Assembly (NCBI GenBank): GCA_050747525.1
Contig: JBOGOC010000028.1
Span: forward strand, 1 to 16,294
Direction: 5' to 3'
DNA from: JBOGOC01 sp050747525
GTDB lineage: Bacteria > Acidobacteriota > Polarisedimenticolia > JACPZX01 > DASXTC01
DNA length: 16,294 nucleotides
Below the pieces are notes generated by a model, which had not been told where the DNA came from, made no database searches, and saw only the letters and a list, made by a program, of their open reading frames with translations. Positions 13,834 through 16,294 of the stretch are shown piece after piece. A program made the position numbers and the translations under genes. The number at the start of each line of letters is the position of its first letter. The stretch's first letter is position 1.

Positions 13834-14310
13834 TCAGCCTCCGTCCACCTGCCGCATGACCTGATTGAGGTCCGGCGGCAGATTGAGCACTTCCTTGGGG
13901 TAATGGCGGGCCACGAACTCCACCACGTCGCGCGCCGAGATGAGGCCCACCCCTTTCCCCTTGTCGTCCACCAGGGGGACGTGGCGGTACCCGCGCTCGG
14001 TCATCAGACGGATGGCATCCGCGATGCGATCGTCGGGCGAGAGGGTGCGCGGCTCCGGCGTCATGACGTCGCCGATGGTGAGGTGCTCGTTGAGCGCCAG
14101 GCCCACGATGCGGTTGAGCAGGTCGCGCTCGGTGAAGATCCCCACCACGCGGTCGTTGTCGCTCACCACCACCGCCGCCACGCGCTGCTTCTGCATGGCG
14201 GCGACCACATCGTGCAGACGGGCAGATGAGGGCGTCATGGCGACGGGCTGGATCCGCATCGAGCGGATGGAGTCGCGCCGCAGAATCTCTTCGATCCGCG
14301 CGCCGGGCAT
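13834..14310 (-). CDS. Tandem CBS-domain protein
   Basis: Cytosolic sensor-like protein of 158 residues made almost wholly of two CBS motifs: first about 20-80 (RIQPVAMTPSSARLHDVVAAM ... VVGIFTERDLLNRIV), second about 86-145 (VMTPEPRTLSPDDRIADAIRLM ... GVGLISARDVVEFV). It probably forms a dimeric ligand-binding disc. The ATG at 14310 is preferred, with GGAGG 4 bases upstream. An in-frame ATG at 14331 overlaps a TATAAT box and would add seven residues. It is first in a three-gene unit (CBS, zinc-ribbon CBS, exported methyltransferase) and resembles the second CBS protein, suggesting an old duplication. Confidence 0.9.
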   Translation of the reverse strand: MPGARIEEILRRDSIRSMRIQPVAMTPSSARLHDVVAAMQKQRVAAVVVSDNDRVVGIFTERDLLNRIVGLALNEHLTIGDVMTPEPRTLSPDDRIADAIRLMTERGYRHVPLVDDKGKGVGLISARDVVEFVARHYPKEVLNLPPDLNQVMRQVDGG

Positions 14311-14329
14311 AGGGCCTCCGCTGCCCGGC

Positions 14330-14335
14330 ATTATA
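14330..14335 (-). promoter_or_regulatory. -10 box of the CBS-methyltransferase unit
   Basis: Perfect TATAAT 19 bases upstream of the preferred ATG. No good -35 lies 16-19 bases further upstream, so an activator or non-consensus -35 would be needed. It is divergent from the tRNA-Leu gene. Confidence 0.45.
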
Positions 14336-14385
14336 GATCGATTCCGGGAAGCGCCGGCCGCAATGTTAGAATCCCCGCCTCGGTC

Positions 14386-14473
14386 GCCGGAGTGGCGGAA
14401 CTGGCAGACGCAGGGGACTCAAAATCCCCCGGGCCTCAGGCCCGCGAGGGTTCGAATCCCTCCTCCGGCACCA
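14386..14473 (+). tRNA. tRNA-Leu (anticodon CAA)
   Basis: Class II tRNA of 88 bases including an encoded CCA. Acceptor arms GCCGGAG/CTCCGGC pair fully, with discriminator A at 14470. The anticodon stem GGGGA/TCCCC encloses CTCAAAA, giving anticodon CAA (reads UUG). The long variable arm GGGCCT/AGGCCC and the T arm GAGGG-TTCGAAT-CCCTC fit tRNA-Leu. A TAGAAT at 14367-14372 could be its -10 box. Accessory DNA begins soon after its 3' end, as is common for tRNA genes, but no repeat of the tRNA end is seen in the window. Confidence 0.97.
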
Positions 14474-14550
14474 GGCATCTCCTTGACTCCTTCAGTGATG
14501 CGTCGCCCTCGGCGGGTAACGCACGCCGCCTGCGTACCTTCGCTGCTCCC

Positions 14551-14775
14551 TTACTTGCGCAGCGACCTGAAGCCAGTGCGTACCTCTTCTGAGAAGAGCT
14601 TCGGCTGTTCCCAGGCCGCAAAGTGCCCGCCCTTGGGGAGCTCGTTGAAGTGGATGAGATTGCGGTAGGCGCGCTCGGTCCAACTCCGTGGAGCTTGGTA
14701 GACCTCTTCAGGGAAGACGCTTACGGCAGCCGGAACGGAGATGTTGTAGTCGTTGAAGAAGGCGCCCTTGTACCG
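14551..14775 (-). pseudogene. C-terminal remnant of an epoxide hydrolase
   Basis: The last ~70 residues, FFNDYNISVPAAVSVFP through EEVRTGFRSLRK with the APRSWTERAY and KGGHFAAWEQP motifs, match the C-terminus of alpha/beta-hydrolase epoxide hydrolases, including the catalytic His in GGHF. Full proteins are about 370-400 residues; the nucleophile and most of the fold are missing. The frame stays open to 14895 but upstream of about 14775 the residues no longer look like the family. The gene was truncated, probably through DNA joined during insertion of the adjacent IS110 element or an earlier deletion. The exact break is not determined. Confidence 0.7.
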
Positions 14776-14859
14776 TGTATGAAAGTCCGGAGCGGTGCTG
14801 CTCGCGCATCTGGTAGCCTCGGGGGACCGGGCGCAGGGCGCACCGTGTTGCCGGCGGTC

Positions 14860-14985
14860 ACGCGGTGTGGGCAGGCCGGATGTGGTATGGACCAAGAGTC
14901 CGTCCTTGTAAGTGGCTGCCCCTTCGACTCACCCGGTTGAGCTGCGAGCTCGGAAGGATAGTTGTCGTGTTCGCCCATGATCGCC
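14860..14985 (+). ncRNA. Candidate bridge/seeker RNA region in the IS110 left end
   Basis: Non-coding DNA directly upstream of the transposase, where IS110-group elements encode their bridge RNA. Foldable parts seen: TGGAC-CAAGA-GTCCG (14888-14902), a GAGCT-GCG-AGCTC hairpin (14939-14951) and a longer stem TCCTT/AAGGA (14903-14907 with 14954-14958) enclosing it. Guide loops could not be assigned because the insertion junctions are unknown. In the IS1111 subgroup the RNA lies downstream instead, which here would fall outside the window. Confidence 0.35.
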
Positions 14986-14993
14986 CCAACCCT

Positions 14994-14998
14994 GGAGG
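14994..14998 (+). promoter_or_regulatory. Ribosome binding site of the IS110 transposase
   Basis: GGAGG 6 bases before the GTG at 15005; it fixes a GTG start that places the first catalytic Asp at residue 8, as usual in the family. Confidence 0.75.
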
Positions 14999-15004
14999 TG
15001 GTGC

Positions 15005-16264
15005 GTGAATCGTGTCTTCGGGCTCGATATTCACAAGCACTTCGCCGAAGTGGCTGTTCTGGAGCCAGGCGCCCCGCGGCCAAGCAGACTCCGCTTTCCT
15101 GCGACAGCCGACGGCGTGCGCGCGTTTGCAGCCAAGCTGGGACCCGAGGATCGCGTCGCGCTGGAGTCCTGCACCAACGCGTTTGCGTTCCATCGCCTCC
15201 TGAGCGAGCATGCCGGACAGGTGGTGGTCTCCAACCCGCTCAAGACCCGGGTTATCGCCGAGGCGAAGGTGAAGACCGACAAGGTGGACGCCGAGATCCT
15301 GGCGCGGTTGCTGGCCGCCGACTTCCTGCCACCCGTCTGGGTGCCCGATGTCGCCACCGACGCCCTGCGCCACCTGGTCTTGCATCGCCACGGCCTCGTT
15401 CAGCAGCGTACCCAGGCCAAGAACCGCATCCACGCCATCCTGCATCGCAACCTGATCGCCCCCGAGTTCACCGATCTGTTCGGCAAGGGTGGCCGCCAGT
15501 GGCTCGGCGCCGTTGAACTGCCCGCAGAAGAAAGGAGACTCCTCGAGGCCGACCTTCGCCTGATTGATTTCCTCAACTCCGAAGTGGCCACCGCCGAACA
15601 GCAGCTTGCCCGCACTGCCTCTGAGGATCCCGAGGTTCTCAGGCTGCTGACCATCCCCGGCATCTCGACGACATCCGCGGTTGCGCTGAAGGCGGCCATC
15701 GGAGACGTGAAGCGCTTCAGGTCCCCTCATCATCTGGTCTCCTACTTCGGCCTGAACCCCGCGGTGTACCAGTCTGGCCAGAAAGCCTACACGGGGCACA
15801 TCTCACGCCGTGGCCGCTCCCATGCGCGCTCGGTGTGCGTGGAGGCAGCCCATATGCTGGTCAGAACCCCCGGCCCGTTCCGCGCCTTCTTCCATCGCCT
15901 GGCCCGGCGGAAACCCCACAACGTCGCCATCACCGCCGTGGCCCGTAAGCTAACAGTGCTCGTATGGCACATGCTCACCAGCGAAGAGGACTATCACTAC
16001 AGTCCGCCCAGCAGTACTCGCAGGAAGATCGCCCAGATACGTCGCCTCACCACTGGTAGACGCGCCCGTAGAGGAGAACTCCCAGGGCCCGCCCTCGATC
16101 GGACTCACGATCGTGACATCGGGAATCGGGGTGAGGCCGACTACGAGGAGTTCATCCGCGGTCGGTTCGGCCCGCAGGGGCCACCCGGCGTCGAGCACCC
16201 CAACCGAAAGCCGAGGAACATCACACAGAGGAAGAAATCTCGTTCGTCTTCGAAAACTACTTGA
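15005..16264 (+). CDS. IS110-family transposase (DEDD RuvC-like plus Tnp_20 domain)
   Basis: RNA-guided recombinase of the IS110 family; 419 residues. The N-terminal RuvC-like domain carries Asp8 (FGLDIHKH), Glu54 (ALESC), Asp92 and Asp95 (KTDKVDAEILARLL), the complete DEDD set. A coiled-coil region follows (about 125-205). The C-terminal Tnp_20 domain has LLTIPGISTTSAVALKAAIGD, SYFGLNPAVYQSGQKAYTGHISRRG with Ser257 as the likely catalytic serine, and KPHNVAITAVARKLTVLVWHML. The last ~70 residues are basic and low in recognisable motifs. The GTG start has a good SD. No frameshift or internal stop is seen, so it looks functional. Codon use is less GC-biased than in the flanking chromosomal genes, consistent with transfer. 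Confidence 0.95.
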   Translation: MNRVFGLDIHKHFAEVAVLEPGAPRPSRLRFPATADGVRAFAAKLGPEDRVALESCTNAFAFHRLLSEHAGQVVVSNPLKTRVIAEAKVKTDKVDAEILARLLAADFLPPVWVPDVATDALRHLVLHRHGLVQQRTQAKNRIHAILHRNLIAPEFTDLFGKGGRQWLGAVELPAEERRLLEADLRLIDFLNSEVATAEQQLARTASEDPEVLRLLTIPGISTTSAVALKAAIGDVKRFRSPHHLVSYFGLNPAVYQSGQKAYTGHISRRGRSHARSVCVEAAHMLVRTPGPFRAFFHRLARRKPHNVAITAVARKLTVLVWHMLTSEEDYHYSPPSSTRRKIAQIRRLTTGRRARRGELPGPALDRTHDRDIGNRGEADYEEFIRGRFGPQGPPGVEHPNRKPRNITQRKKSRSSSKTT

Positions 16265-16294
16265 CGCTTTCAAGGATACCACCATCATGTTCCC
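16261..16294 (+). other. Right end of the IS110 element with a TTGACG box
   Basis: TTGACG (16261-16266, 5/6 to a -35 box) overlaps the transposase stop. In several IS110 elements a -35 in the right end and a -10 in the left end form a junction promoter on the excised circle. Whether this box plays that part cannot be told without the exact ends. Confidence 0.3.

Larger units (their letters stand above)
14776..16294 (+). mobile_element. IS110-family insertion sequence (boundaries approximate)
   Basis: A DEDD transposase gene with ~230 non-coding bases before it and ~30 bases after it before the window ends. IS110 elements lack terminal inverted repeats and usually make no target duplication, so ends cannot be read directly. 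The left limit is set at the end of the hydrolase-like sequence. A possible subterminal inverted repeat pairs GATGTGGTAT (14879-14888) with ATACCACCATC (16276-16286), one insertion apart. The right end may be cut by the window edge. Confidence 0.7.

Noticed and set aside
12846..13859. 337-codon plus-strand frame opposite the methyltransferase and CBS genes
   Set aside because: Antisense to three conserved proteins; composition typical of shadow frames.
14436..14621. Short minus-strand frame ending in LVPEEGFEPSRA
   Set aside because: This is the well-known false peptide produced by translating the antisense of a tRNA gene's 3' half.
14858..15799. 313-codon minus-strand frame opposite the IS110 transposase
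   Set aside because: Antisense to an intact conserved transposase, with no family resemblance.

Overview
The window is high-GC bacterial DNA with dense, mostly co-oriented genes, ATGA-type start/stop overlaps and frequent GTG or other non-ATG starts. The gene set (CarD, NrdR, RqcH/NFACT, Lon, HSP20, CorC-like CBS protein, LolCDE/MacB-like ABC exporter) suggests an uncultured, probably Gram-negative, high-GC lineage such as Acidobacteriota or former Deltaproteobacteria. That placement is an inference from style and content. No marker in the window fixes the phylum.

Left block (1-8455, all minus strand, so read right to left): carD with its own sigma70-type promoter and intrinsic terminator; a CorC/HlyC-type membrane CBS protein; rqcH, which appears to start at CTG behind a perfect Shine-Dalgarno (SD) sequence; a flippase-like integral membrane protein overlapping nrdR by ATGA; then an HSP20 small heat-shock gene overlapping lon by ATGA. 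RqcH (rescue of stalled ribosomes), HSP20 (holdase) and Lon (protease) together make a protein-quality-control neighbourhood.

Middle block (8456-12608, plus strand): a 232-bp divergent intergenic region carries the carD promoter on one strand. On the other it carries a consensus -35/-10 promoter, preceded by a tandem 11-bp repeat, for a heme-oxygenase-like putative diiron enzyme that may be translated from a leaderless GTG. A three-gene ABC exporter operon follows (ATPase plus two FtsX-like permeases). Its last stop codon shares a CTAG palindrome with the stop of the convergent methyltransferase gene.

Right block (12605-14310, minus strand): a two-CBS protein, a zinc-ribbon plus two-CBS protein, and an exported, probably lipid-anchored SAM-dependent methyltransferase are packed into one unit. 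A divergent class II tRNA-Leu(CAA) gene with encoded CCA follows.

Right end (14474-16294): accessory DNA downstream of the tRNA. It holds a C-terminal remnant of an epoxide hydrolase and an IS110-family element whose DEDD transposase keeps all its catalytic residues. Its non-coding left end can fold and is a candidate for a bridge/seeker RNA. The window stops about 30 bases after the transposase stop codon, so the right end of the element is probably incomplete. No CRISPR array, phage module or plasmid origin was seen.
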